Positions 15,908-24,311 of a DNA stretch of 34,893 bases are shown piece by piece. Position 1 is the first letter of the stretch, and each line of letters opens with the position of its first letter. The notes below the pieces were generated by a model, which searched no databases, had not been told where the DNA came from, and worked only from the letters and a program-made list of their open reading frames with translations. This DNA is from Spirochaetota bacterium (GTDB lineage Bacteria > Spirochaetota > UBA4802 > JAFGJZ01): the NCBI GenBank assembly GCA_016934935.1, contig JAFGRW010000098.1, forward strand, positions 1-34,893, read 5' to 3'. A program made the translations under genes and the position numbers.

Positions 15908-17191
15908 TTACCGCTGCCAAATATCCCGGACGATTGTGTTTTCACGATCAGGTCCAACCGAAATAATGGACATCGGAACCCCAACGCTTTTTTCCAGAAA
16001 GTCTATATAGTCTCTGGTGTTTTGCGGAAGTTCTTCATAAGTCTTGCATTCAGAAATATCCTCGGTCCATCCATCAAGCTCTTCGTAAATCGGTTTGATA
16101 TCATCAAGCAAATACGATGGAAACATATCGATTTTTTTGCCTTTATATTCATATCCAACAGCTACCTTAATTTTTTCGAATCCTGAAAGTACATCTATCT
16201 TTGTAAGAGTAATGTCAGTCAGACCGCAGATGCGAGCAGTCTGTTTCATCAGCTCTACATCAAACCAACCACAGCGTCTGGGGCGTCCGGTGGTTGATCC
16301 GTACTCACCGCCTTTGTCTCTTAGTGTGTTGCCGTCATCACCAAAGTCTTCAGTTGGAAAAGGCCCTTCACCAACACGCGTAATGTATGCTTTGGAGATA
16401 CCGATAACCTTGTCTATAACCGAATGGTTAAGCCCCGACCCCAGAAGGGCTCCGCCTATTGTAGGGTTAGAAGATGTCACAAAGGGATATGTTCCGTGAT
16501 CAATATCAAGACCAAAACCCTGAGCACCTTCAAGAATTATTGTCTTATTCTTTTTCGCCTCTTCGTTAAGATAGTACCCGGTATTAATAATCATCTTTTG
16601 AGTGTGTTTTTTGAAATCCAGAATTATATCCATTATCTCTTCAATAGAAAACGGATCTTTTTTGTGCATTTTTACAAGCTGCAGGTTTTTAACTTCCAGT
16701 GTTTGCCGAACTTTCTTTTCGAGAGTTTTTTCGTCAAGAAAGATGTCGCCTACTCTTATTCCGGTTCTTAGACATTTATCAGCGTAACAGGGGCCGATTC
16801 CGCGGCCGGTAGTACCTATCTTGTTGCTGCGAAGCTCTTCGAGCGCGCTGTCCAGAGCCTTATGATACGGAAGTATAAGATGCGCGGCATCAGAGATAAG
16901 AAGCCGGTAATTTATATCTATGGATTGAGCCGTCAGGTTATCCATCTCTTTTTGCAGCTGCATAGGATCAAGAACAACCCCGTTTCCTAAAACACATATT
17001 TTACCAGGATGAAGAATTCCGGAAGGTATAAGATGAAAGACATGTTTTTCGCCGTTTGCCACTACTGTATGGCCGGCATTTGCTCCTCCCTGGTAACGGA
17101 CAATAATATCCGCGTTTTGGGAGAAAAAATCTATCATTTTGGCTTTGCCCTCGTCTCCCCACTGTGCTCCAATTACAACTGAACAGCTCAT
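15908..17191 (-). CDS. purA: Adenylosuccinate synthetase
   Basis: This 427-residue cytosolic enzyme joins IMP and aspartate using GTP to form adenylosuccinate, the first committed step from IMP to AMP. The start at ATG 17191 has GAGG 5 nt upstream and gives the canonical SVVIGAQWGDEGKAK. The in-frame extension to 17269 is not supported. Conserved features: the P-loop GDEGKAK (most bacteria have GKGK), the IMP-binding GANAGHTVV, GTTGRGIGPCYADK, an EGAQGFGLDIDHGTYPFVTSS block and the base-recognition loop STTGRPRRCGW. The length is normal and no lesion is seen. It is followed by a good terminator and is probably monocistronic or preceded by dsbD, whose stop is 213 nt upstream. Confidence 0.97.
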   Translation of the reverse strand: MSCSVVIGAQWGDEGKAKMIDFFSQNADIIVRYQGGANAGHTVVANGEKHVFHLIPSGILHPGKICVLGNGVVLDPMQLQKEMDNLTAQSIDINYRLLISDAAHLILPYHKALDSALEELRSNKIGTTGRGIGPCYADKCLRTGIRVGDIFLDEKTLEKKVRQTLEVKNLQLVKMHKKDPFSIEEIMDIILDFKKHTQKMIINTGYYLNEEAKKNKTIILEGAQGFGLDIDHGTYPFVTSSNPTIGGALLGSGLNHSVIDKVIGISKAYITRVGEGPFPTEDFGDDGNTLRDKGGEYGSTTGRPRRCGWFDVELMKQTARICGLTDITLTKIDVLSGFEKIKVAVGYEYKGKKIDMFPSYLLDDIKPIYEELDGWTEDISECKTYEELPQNTRDYIDFLEKSVGVPMSIISVGPDRENTIVRDIWQR

Positions 17192-17404
17192 AGTATCCTC
17201 TTTTATCTGTGATTTTATAACAGCAACAGAAATAACTTTAAGCGGTACGCGGTCCCTGGTAAGGTTCATTTGGAAGGCGGTGTAAAGCCGCTAAGGATTT
17301 ATAACAACGTGCTGTCTTTCGATCCGGTATCTAAAAACATCAGGCCGGTTTTATAGTCAAGAATAAAGTTTCTTAGATTCAAGTATTAAGTTCAACTTTT
17401 AATT

Positions 17405-19294
17405 TTATGGTGTAATTTCGGTTAATGCTTCAAATGTTCCGGGTGTATCTGTCTGATTGTTATTCTGCGGTTTTTGATGGCTTGAATGTGCAACAGCCAT
17501 TTCAATAATATTTAAAAGATCTTTTTCCGAGTATATATCGTCCAGGCACAGAGGGTTTTTCCGGCCTTCTCCTGGGTAAAAGAGAGCCAGAAATGGTATT
17601 GAGCGGCTTTCAAGAGCTGATAGAAGCTCTTCGGCCTCGGTTCCCTGAGCGGTAATATCGGCTTTGATTAATGTTATATTGTTTTCTTCAAATTTTTCTT
17701 TTACGCTCTCTTTATTAAAAACGGTCATTTCTACATATTTGCAGTTAGAACACCAGTCGGCTGTAAACTTGACAGCGATAATTCTATCCTCACTATTTAT
17801 TCCGTTAAGCAGTGAATGGCTGTAATCAGCTGTATCTATAGAAGAATTTACCGGGCTGCTGTAATAAACAGAAAGTCTGTAACCGGCTAATACAAGCAAA
17901 AGCAGAACAATATAAGATATTGTCCGGCTTTTAACGGATCGTACGGGTGTTGCGAACTGTCCCAGCTGCCAAAGCCCCGCCGACACAAACCAGATAAGAA
18001 TCAATGTTCCGACAAGAGCCCGGCTTTCGAGTATGGATAAAAAGTATACGGCACTTGCGGCCAGAATAAAGCCGAAAACTCTTTCACTGTAAAGTGACCA
18101 GGCCCCTCCTTTTGGAATATACGATATCAGCTTTGGAAAAAGTGTTAATACAAAAAAGGGTAAAGCCAGACCGGTGCCGATACTGAGGAAAACGGCGTAA
18201 ATTATCAGCGGAGGCTGTGTAAGCGTCCATGCCAGTGTCGCCCCCAGAAATGGTCCGCTGCATGGTGTGGCAAGTACTGTTGCCAGAAATCCGTTAAAAA
18301 GAGCAGAAGGAATATTGCCGGAAAACTTGCCCGAAAGTGATGAAAAAACCGGAGGTGTTGACAGGGTGAAGACTCCCAGTAGAGAGAGAGCCATTGTAAA
18401 GATTATTACGGTCATTATTCTGATAAAAGCCGTGTTCTGAAAAAGAGAGCCCCAGTTATGTCCGGCGAATGCCGCAAGTGTAGCAAGAATAAAAAAGGTT
18501 AAAATAATTCCTATTGAATAAAATATTGAGTTGGTAATAATCATCGAGCGGCTTTTCCCGCTGTTTTTGATAAGGTACATAAGTTTTAAAGAAAGAACGG
18601 GCAAAACACACGGCATTATATTAAGGAACAGGCCGGCTAAAAGTCCTGTAATAATCGCGCCAAGTACTGTTGTTACCGAAGAGCGTTCAATAAACAGAGG
18701 TTTCTCTATTTGTGGAATTGCGGACGATGGTTTGTCATTTGTAACGGCTTCATCTTTATCGGAGCCTTGTGGAATATCCGATTGGGTAAACCCGGGAGGT
18801 ATGCTGTTATCGGATGTTCTGCTGCCGTCGGCATTTTTTAGAGTTGTTGTAACCGTTTTGGTAAATGGAGTACAGCTTATATCGTCACAAAAAAGAGTAT
18901 CAACCGTTATTGAAAGAGTGTTGTTGTCTGTTTTAAGTTTATCAGGAATAAGTAAATAAAAGAGAGCCTTATCTCTGTAAATGTTTACCCATTCACCGGC
19001 AGCGGGCTGATATTTAACCGAAGGCTGGCTGTAAAGCAGGGTCGATACCGGAGTTGAGTCAAAGTGCAGGGAAATTTGTATGGCTTTTCCTGTTCCGGGC
19101 CCCTTGGGGTTTGCGTAGATATACCCTTTAGAGTCAATATCAAGCAGAACCTTGATAAATGAGTCATCTTCATTGTAAATTGTGGAAGGTTCAACGCTTA
19201 CCGATATATCAGCAGCTGATAAACTGCCCGAAATCAGAAAAAAAGTCATTATGATAAAAAAATTTTTCCTTAACATATCTGAAAGCTTCTCCAT
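17405..19294 (-). CDS. dsbD: DsbD-type thiol:disulfide interchange protein
   Basis: This 629-residue membrane protein carries reducing power from cytosolic thioredoxin to the periplasm. The N-terminus is a signal peptide and a DsbD-alpha-like domain (CDDISCTPFTKTV supplies its Cys pair). A long linker leads to about eight transmembrane helices containing the paired cysteines in NIMPCVLPVLSLK and ATPCSGPFLGA. The C-terminus is a thioredoxin fold with the active site WCSNC near residue 515 and a cis-Pro in SIPFLALF. All three redox modules are therefore present. I place the start at ATG 19294; ATG 19276, with GGAG 12 nt upstream, is an alternative. It may serve cytochrome maturation or thiol-based repair of envelope proteins. 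A repeat copy lies 101 bp upstream. Confidence 0.9.
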   Translation of the reverse strand: MEKLSDMLRKNFFIIMTFFLISGSLSAADISVSVEPSTIYNEDDSFIKVLLDIDSKGYIYANPKGPGTGKAIQISLHFDSTPVSTLLYSQPSVKYQPAAGEWVNIYRDKALFYLLIPDKLKTDNNTLSITVDTLFCDDISCTPFTKTVTTTLKNADGSRTSDNSIPPGFTQSDIPQGSDKDEAVTNDKPSSAIPQIEKPLFIERSSVTTVLGAIITGLLAGLFLNIMPCVLPVLSLKLMYLIKNSGKSRSMIITNSIFYSIGIILTFFILATLAAFAGHNWGSLFQNTAFIRIMTVIIFTMALSLLGVFTLSTPPVFSSLSGKFSGNIPSALFNGFLATVLATPCSGPFLGATLAWTLTQPPLIIYAVFLSIGTGLALPFFVLTLFPKLISYIPKGGAWSLYSERVFGFILAASAVYFLSILESRALVGTLILIWFVSAGLWQLGQFATPVRSVKSRTISYIVLLLLVLAGYRLSVYYSSPVNSSIDTADYSHSLLNGINSEDRIIAVKFTADWCSNCKYVEMTVFNKESVKEKFEENNITLIKADITAQGTEAEELLSALESRSIPFLALFYPGEGRKNPLCLDDIYSEKDLLNIIEMAVAHSSHQKPQNNNQTDTPGTFEALTEITP

Positions 19295-19394
19295 CAAAAA
19301 TTTGGTTCAATCAGAATATTGCATGACCGATGATAAAACCTGATTGCCAACCGAACAGTCTTATGGGATCCTCTAATAATTAAAGTTTTTTCAT

Positions 19395-19473
19395 GGAACT
19401 TGCGAAAAATTCCTTTAAAATAGGCACTAAAACAGTGTAACCTTCTGAAATATTGTAATTTTTCGAAGTTCCC
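19395..19473 (-). repeat. MITE-like repeat, copy 2, complete
   Basis: This 79-bp element has terminal inverted repeats: GGAACTTGCGAAAAATT from 19395, and GGAACTTCGAAAAATT read on the minus strand from 19472. It also has a central CACT/AGTG hairpin. Positions 19403-19473 match copy 1 at 15621-15691 in inverted orientation (70 of 71). Size, TIRs and lack of coding capacity fit a miniature inverted-repeat element. No duplicated target site is clear. Confidence 0.85.
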
Positions 19474-19565
19474 TTATTGAAGAATAAACTAATTTGTGCA
19501 GATTAAACGGCAACCTAAATTTTTATTTTTCAGTTGCAAGCGCTGTAAGTTATGGAAAGGATTTT

Positions 19566-20465
19566 ATGAAACTGATATATCCGGTTAACAGAGATTGTGA
19601 ATATGAAACAGTCAGAGATATCGCCTATAATCATTTTATGATATCTAAAAAATATCTGCCGGTTATTAAACATGCCTCAAATATTCTGCTTAACGGAAAC
19701 CCGACCTGGCCGGACAAGTCAATTAATCCCGGGGACACTGTAGTCTTTGATTTAACCGAGCATGAAGAAATTTATGAAAAGCCGGAACAAATGGATCTGA
19801 AAATTATTTTTGAAGACGAGGCTTTAATCGCTTTTAACAAACCGCCATATATGCCTGTTCATACCTCAATAAGACACCAGAGTGGAACACTTGCCAACGG
19901 AGCAGCGGCACTGTTTGTCTCACGAAAAATAAAAAATAAAATCAGAATCATCAACAGACTTGATCGAAACACAAGCGGTATATGTCTTATTGCTAAAAAC
20001 AGATATATCCAGGAAAGAATAAGCCGGCAGATAAAAGAGGGCATTTTTTATAAAGAGTACCGGGGCATTGTAGAAGGCGTATTGAAAAAAAAAGAGGGAA
20101 GGGTTTCATCCTGCATATCAAGAGCTAATGACGGTACAATAAAAAGAATTTGCGGCGGCAGGGGAAAAGAGTCCGAAACGGAATATCAGGTTTTGTCACA
20201 CAGGGGAAATTTCAGTGAACTGAAATTTATTATGCATACCGGAAGGACTCACCAGATAAGGGTGCATATGGCTATGACAGGTCACCCCATAGCCGGGGAT
20301 GAGCTGTACGGATCGGCTTCGGAAGAGATGCAACGGCAGGCTCTCTATTGCAGCTGTTTGAAATTTACGCATCCACTGAGCAGTAATTTTATAGAAATAA
20401 AAGTGCCTATGCCCGATGATATTGCTCAATTTTATGATTCGGTTAAAACCCATAAAGAAATGTAA
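19566..20465 (+). CDS. RluA-family RNA pseudouridine synthase
   Basis: This 299-residue enzyme converts selected uridines of rRNA or tRNA to pseudouridine. The start is ATG 19566 (AAGG 5-6 nt upstream); the earlier ATG at 19494 would add an unlikely leader. An S4-like RNA-binding domain occupies about 12-70 (KHASNILLNGN, INPGDTVVFDL). The catalytic domain follows, with IIFEDEALIAFNKPPYMPVH, the RLDRNTSGICL motif (catalytic Asp133) and the late HTGRTHQIRVHMAMTGHPIAGDELYG block. Which of RluA, RluC or RluD it corresponds to cannot be decided from the sequence. The preceding MITE-like repeat leaves about 90 bp for its promoter. Confidence 0.92.
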   Translation: MKLIYPVNRDCEYETVRDIAYNHFMISKKYLPVIKHASNILLNGNPTWPDKSINPGDTVVFDLTEHEEIYEKPEQMDLKIIFEDEALIAFNKPPYMPVHTSIRHQSGTLANGAAALFVSRKIKNKIRIINRLDRNTSGICLIAKNRYIQERISRQIKEGIFYKEYRGIVEGVLKKKEGRVSSCISRANDGTIKRICGGRGKESETEYQVLSHRGNFSELKFIMHTGRTHQIRVHMAMTGHPIAGDELYGSASEEMQRQALYCSCLKFTHPLSSNFIEIKVPMPDDIAQFYDSVKTHKEM

Positions 20466-20643
20466 CTTTGATATAGAAGAGAACTATACTTTGCACATGA
20501 AATACAAAGATCTTCAATCATGTTCTGTGAACAGCTTTAGCCTGGAATGTCTATTGTTTTGAGAGCAACAGATCATTCACCTCTAATAAAGTCGCTTCGT
20601 ACTTTAGTTCTAATTCATGGTTATATTATTAAACGAAAACAAT

Positions 20644-20671
20644 TTGAACATTACTTGTACTGCTATAGAAT
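20644..20671 (+). promoter_or_regulatory. Predicted promoter of the esterase gene
   Basis: TTGAAC (20644-20649) and TAGAAT (20666-20671) are 16 bp apart, each one or two bases from consensus. Transcription would start near 20678 and the leader would contain the structured element at 20718-20773. The stretch from 20466 to here has no gene I can support. Confidence 0.45.
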
Positions 20672-20717
20672 TATTATGAATATAAATAGTATAAAATATA
20701 ATATGTGAGCAGCAAGA

Positions 20718-20773
20718 GTCATCCCGGGACAGGCATAGCGCCTCTTTGTGTTTTCAAAGTGGTACCGGATGAC
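20718..20773 (+). ncRNA. Three-way-junction leader structure, candidate cis-regulatory RNA
   Basis: An outer stem pairs 20718-20727 with 20765-20773 (9 bp, one bulged C). Inside it are two adjacent perfect hairpins: AGGC/GCCT with a 5-nt loop (20731-20743), and CTTTG/CAAAG with a 6-nt loop (20744-20759). The structure sits in the predicted 5' leader, ending 32 nt before the esterase ATG. It matches no riboswitch I know. A dispersed DNA repeat with the same shape is the alternative. Confidence 0.4.
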
Positions 20774-20805
20774 CAGCATAGGACGCATAATCGGAGAATA
20801 ACGAT

Positions 20806-21690
20806 ATGAAATTATTAAAAATGCTGATTTTGATATCTGCTTTACCATTTATTTCCTGCACAAAAGGGCCTTCATCGTTAGTTAATAAAATTGTATCAGA
20901 TTCGGGTGTGCCTGAAAAACGTGTATATAAAGAATTTCACTCTGACAAGTTTGCAATGGACAAGCTCGAGGTTCATATTTTTTATCCGGAAGGGTACGAT
21001 GCGGACAGAGAAGAGCCGTACAAGGTTGCTGCATATTTCCACGGGGGCGGCTGGAGCCAGGGATCTCCTTCGGAGGGGTATCCGTATGCTGAACATTTCG
21101 CGTCTCTGGGTTTTATCGCGCTATCTTTTGAATATCGCCTGGTAGATTATATAAATGTAACCGGAATTGAATGTGTTAAGGATGTTAATTCAGCAATACG
21201 CTGGCTCCGGACCTTTAATAAAGAGTTAAATATTGATACTGACCATATCGCGGCTGTCGGGCTTTCGGCGGGAGGACATCTGGTAATCGCAAATTCGATG
21301 TTTCCCGGAATAATTGAAGAGGGTGAGGATGCTCAGATCAGTTCGGTTCCGGATCTTGTGTGGGCATTTGCTCCGCCGGTTACATTTAAAAACAATAATC
21401 TTTATATGGCCGTTGGTCTTGACAGTGAACAGGTGCTGCAGATCTGTCCAATGACGAATGTTGTGTCCGGAAATGTTCCTGTCTATATTATTCATGGAGA
21501 CCGGGACAGCCTTGTCTACTATGATGATTCTGTTTTGTTTGTTAAAAAAATGCAGGAGGCCGGCAACGAGAGTGAACTGTGGACTATCAGGGAAGGTAAG
21601 CACAGCTCTTTCTGGGAAAACAAAGAACATATGAATTATGTATGCTCGGTTATTAATGATCAGATGAAAAAAATCAAGTGGATTGAGTAG
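20806..21690 (+). CDS. Alpha/beta-hydrolase lipoprotein (HSL-type esterase)
   Basis: This 294-residue protein has a signal peptide ending in a spirochaete-type relaxed lipobox (FIS-C18), so it is probably a lipid-anchored envelope protein. The hormone-sensitive-lipase fold is clear: oxyanion motif HGGG at 79-82, nucleophile elbow GLSAGG with Ser154, likely acid Asp232 or Asp234 in IHGDRDS, and His266 in GKHSSFW. Such enzymes cleave short acyl esters, carbamates or peptides; the substrate is unknown. The ATG at 20806 has GGAG 9 nt upstream. The leader contains a three-way-junction structure. AT-rich hairpins lie downstream. Confidence 0.9.
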   Translation: MKLLKMLILISALPFISCTKGPSSLVNKIVSDSGVPEKRVYKEFHSDKFAMDKLEVHIFYPEGYDADREEPYKVAAYFHGGGWSQGSPSEGYPYAEHFASLGFIALSFEYRLVDYINVTGIECVKDVNSAIRWLRTFNKELNIDTDHIAAVGLSAGGHLVIANSMFPGIIEEGEDAQISSVPDLVWAFAPPVTFKNNNLYMAVGLDSEQVLQICPMTNVVSGNVPVYIIHGDRDSLVYYDDSVLFVKKMQEAGNESELWTIREGKHSSFWENKEHMNYVCSVINDQMKKIKWIE

Positions 21691-21763
21691 TTCTTTACAA
21701 ACTAAGAAAGTCTGAAATACTGTTTGATATATTTTGAGAATTGTCTTTTTACATTTAATGCCC

Positions 21764-21808
21764 GGTATTTAAATCTCATCTTTTTAAAAAGTTGAGTTTC
21801 CAAATACC
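21764..21808. terminator. Long imperfect hairpin downstream of the esterase
   Basis: GGTATTT (21764-21770) pairs with AAATACC (21802-21808). Inside, CTCATCTTTTT and AAAAAGTTGAG pair with a single T-T mismatch. The total of about 17 bp, 74 nt after the esterase stop, suits a terminator or a small inverted repeat. Confidence 0.45.
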
Positions 21809-21910
21809 AAAAGCCTAATATTTATAAAAGTATGATGCGACTCTTAAAAGACTATCGGGAACTTCTATTGATGATTTTCCTTAAGTTTATTATTATTGAA
21901 TTCAATACGG

Positions 21911-21940
21911 GAAAAATCAAATTGTGTAAATTGATTTTTC
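21911..21940. terminator. AT-rich hairpin between convergent transcripts
   Basis: GAAAAATCAA (21911-21920) and TTGATTTTTC (21931-21940) pair perfectly around a 10-nt loop. The site lies between the esterase and the end of the minus-strand defence operon, so it may terminate either or both. Apart from the hairpins and the GC-rich element that follows, 21691-22102 shows no gene. Confidence 0.5.
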
Positions 21941-21985
21941 AAATCTTGGATTTGAGCTTAATGTAATTATCTTGTAATTAATGTA

Positions 21986-22088
21986 GCATAGCGGCGATTG
22001 TACCGGTCGGTGCTTCACACCTGCTCGGGGTGCCTCTGTATCGGAAGTATGGCGCCCGGAGCCCCCGAGTGCGAGTGGTGCGTTGGGG
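21986..22088. repeat. GC-rich palindromic element at the 3' end of the defence operon
   Basis: This 103-bp GC-rich block in very AT-rich DNA begins 15 nt after the last operon gene (minus strand). CTCGGGG (22024-22030) pairs with CCCCGAG (22063-22069), and the flanking bases extend an imperfect stem of about 20 bp. Its end near the gene reads CCCCAAC on the minus strand (GTTGGGG at 22082-22088 on the plus), one base from the integron core heptamer. The far end is GCATAGC, similar to the GCATAC/GCATAAC ends of the elements at 7297 and 8848. An attC-like site or a repetitive palindrome are both possible. Confidence 0.45.
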
Positions 22089-22102
22089 AATTGTGTTTTT
22101 AA

Positions 22103-23194
22103 TTACTTGATTGTTTTTAGATATTTTGAATAAACGTAGCCACGAATAAAGATATCACCTTCTTCATATTCAATAAGAACCCATTTACTTTGTTTTTTTA
22201 TTATTTTAACCAAATAACCATCATAAATTGTACCAATTATTTCAGACTTATTTGAATGATTTCTACGAACATTAAGTACTGCTACATTAACTATTTTATA
22301 ATTTTCTTTTATATTTGAAATATTAAATTCCTTTGAGATCTTCTTTATTTCAGAGGATATTTGTTTTTTTGCTTTATCTGCAGTTGATGTTTGATAAATG
22401 GGAAGAACAGGTGAAAAATATAATACAGTGATGCTCACTAAAGCATCTGTTACAATTTCTCGAAGTATAGTACAAATTATACTTTTTAAGTTTGACTTTG
22501 ATGTTTCATTGTAAATATTTATATAGTTTTCAGTAATACTTACATTAGTATTATAGTTGACTATAGTTTCGGCGTACCTTTCAATTTCTTCATATGTTAC
22601 ACTTTCACCATTTTCATCTACAATAGAATCTGCTGTAAGTTTCAAATTATAGCTTTTATTATTTATATCAAGTGAATTTAGCCTTTCCAAGTTCAAATTA
22701 TCTAAATTATCTATTGAAAAATTTGCCAGACTTTCAGAATATTTGGTAACGAAATCATTATATTTTTTAAACGAATTATTATCATGATATGAAATGATCG
22801 TTTTCAATGTACTATTAATTGGTACAATATTCTTATAAAATGATGCTAAACATAATCTTGATAAATTGTAGTTAAATGGATTGTAAGACTGATTTTTCGC
22901 AAATGATGTTGTAAGTAAACTTATTGAACTTTGAAAATAACTGGATAAAGGAGAGTGAGCGTATCGACTACTTTTCAATATTTCTAATGATGGAAAAAGA
23001 TTGGTTTTTGAAAAAGGGAATAAATGTTTTTTTTGAAATTGAGCCATTTGTTTTGTAAACAATGTCATCTTAGATAAAGCCATACCATTGATAGCAAGTG
23101 CGTGTAAATTCTGTTGCTTATATACAGTAGCTAACCTTGAGAAATTTAAATCTTTAAATGGAAACATCAATTTATAAATCTGTTCATTTGACAT
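22103..23194 (-). CDS. Membrane protein with C-terminal SH3b domain, paired with TIR protein
   Basis: This is a 363-residue protein. I use ATG 23194 (GGTGGG 5 nt upstream); a GTG 9 nt earlier is possible. Residues 1-235 are polar and helical, very rich in Asn, Ser, Lys and Tyr, with no known domain. A hydrophobic segment near 240-265 (SITVLYFSPVLPIY) could span or touch the membrane. The last 65 residues form an SH3b-like fold (VAVLNVRRNHSNKSEIIGTI, then WVLIEYEEGDIFIRGYVYSKYL). It is the last gene of the defence operon, 12 nt after the TIR gene, so the two probably work together. A role as sensor, effector anchor or immunity partner of the TIR enzyme is inference only. Confidence 0.75.
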   Translation of the reverse strand: MSNEQIYKLMFPFKDLNFSRLATVYKQQNLHALAINGMALSKMTLFTKQMAQFQKKHLFPFSKTNLFPSLEILKSSRYAHSPLSSYFQSSISLLTTSFAKNQSYNPFNYNLSRLCLASFYKNIVPINSTLKTIISYHDNNSFKKYNDFVTKYSESLANFSIDNLDNLNLERLNSLDINNKSYNLKLTADSIVDENGESVTYEEIERYAETIVNYNTNVSITENYINIYNETSKSNLKSIICTILREIVTDALVSITVLYFSPVLPIYQTSTADKAKKQISSEIKKISKEFNISNIKENYKIVNVAVLNVRRNHSNKSEIIGTIYDGYLVKIIKKQSKWVLIEYEEGDIFIRGYVYSKYLKTIK

Positions 23195-23206
23195 ATGTCC
23201 CACCGC

Positions 23207-24289
23207 TTATAGATCATTTTCTTCTATAATTTTATTACCTCTATAGATATATTGTTTATTAGATATTTTATTGAGAAAAGGTAAAATACCATTACCATAA
23301 TTCATTGGATATTTACCGTTAAATGAGTAACAGCCATAAACTTGAGAATTTTCATTATGAGCTTCAACAAGTCGATTAATTTGAGCTTCATTCAAACTAT
23401 CAACATGTTGAAAAAGTTCGAAAAGAGAAAGACTTGAATCATAATTTGAACTGTTACCTATAGCAGTAATATATAATTCTTTGACTTCTTCTTTTTTTAT
23501 CAAGATTTTCATTATTTCAAATGCTGCATTATCCCATGAACACGAAATACCCTGATATTTACCAATAAAACCATACGGATTACAGCCTAAACGTAAAGAA
23601 GCTATTGGCACATTGCGCCCAATAGCTATACCTATTTCCTGATCAGTCCAATTACTATCATGAAATTTTTCAGACATTACGGCTACAAAATAGTCCATTG
23701 AGAAAAGAGCATTTTCTATTTCTCTTTGCCATTCTTCTGTAGGTTCAATATCTTTGTGTGCAACAAATGAAGATATACCAAATAGAGATAGTCTTTCCTG
23801 AATTTTTGATACATTTACTTTTTCTTCACTTTTATGACTCAAGAAAACTCTATATTTGCTATTTTCTCCCCATAATCTAGTTAACACTGAAACAGAAATC
23901 TTTTTGGAACCATATTTTAATAACGTAGCAGATTCTTCTCGCCAGTGTTCTGAGTATGTTTCTTCATCTAATTTAATATTAATTACAAAAGAATCATTTG
24001 AAGATATCTCATTAACAAAATGACTAATATCATTTTTAATTTTATCTTGAAAATCAGATTTTAAGTCAAAAATTTTCCAGTAGAGATTTTCATTTACCTT
24101 TAAAATTAATTGATGAATAAAATAATCTTCTCCATTCCAATGTTCACCATAGAGATCAGGTTCTATAGCATACTTTGAATTTACAATTATTTCTTCATAT
24201 TCAGTTAGATTATTGATGGAATAGTATTTTGATAAATTCCGTAGAATTAAATCAATTTTATCGAAGATGTTATTATCAGCATTTTGCAT
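23207..24289 (-). CDS. TIR-domain protein, putative NAD-consuming defence effector
   Basis: This 360-residue protein has a central TIR domain at about 146-250: YRVFLSHKSEEK, GISSFVAHKDIEPTEEW, FHDSNWTDQEIG and NPYGFIGKYQGI. Glu218 in WTDQE sits where bacterial TIR enzymes place the catalytic Glu for NAD cleavage or cyclic-ADPR-type signal production. The N-terminal 145 residues are unassigned; an EHW-x-(G/E)-E pattern occurs twice (49-54 and 114-119), hinting at a repeated fold. The C-terminal 100 residues are also unassigned. The gene lies 22 nt after res and 12 nt before the SH3b gene, with an AGGA 12 nt from the ATG, which is rather far. TIR proteins in Thoeris and related systems act once a partner detects phage; the partner here may be the SH3b protein or the upstream enzymes. 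Confidence 0.85.
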   Translation of the reverse strand: MQNADNNIFDKIDLILRNLSKYYSINNLTEYEEIIVNSKYAIEPDLYGEHWNGEDYFIHQLILKVNENLYWKIFDLKSDFQDKIKNDISHFVNEISSNDSFVINIKLDEETYSEHWREESATLLKYGSKKISVSVLTRLWGENSKYRVFLSHKSEEKVNVSKIQERLSLFGISSFVAHKDIEPTEEWQREIENALFSMDYFVAVMSEKFHDSNWTDQEIGIAIGRNVPIASLRLGCNPYGFIGKYQGISCSWDNAAFEIMKILIKKEEVKELYITAIGNSSNYDSSLSLFELFQHVDSLNEAQINRLVEAHNENSQVYGCYSFNGKYPMNYGNGILPFLNKISNKQYIYRGNKIIEENDL

Positions 24290-24311
24290 TAAATTCTTTT
24301 ATCCTATTATT

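Noticed and set aside
16095..16499. Plus-strand frame opposite purA
   Set aside because: It is a shadow of the purA coding strand with no ribosome binding site or family resemblance; the same holds for the other antisense frames over dsbD, res and mod.
20718..20773. tRNA or tRNA-like gene
   Set aside because: There are only two inner arms, no anticodon arm of standard size, no T-loop motif and no acceptor geometry.
21856..21864. Further copy of the MITE-like repeat (GGGAACTTC)
   Set aside because: Only nine bases match the repeat end, which is within chance.
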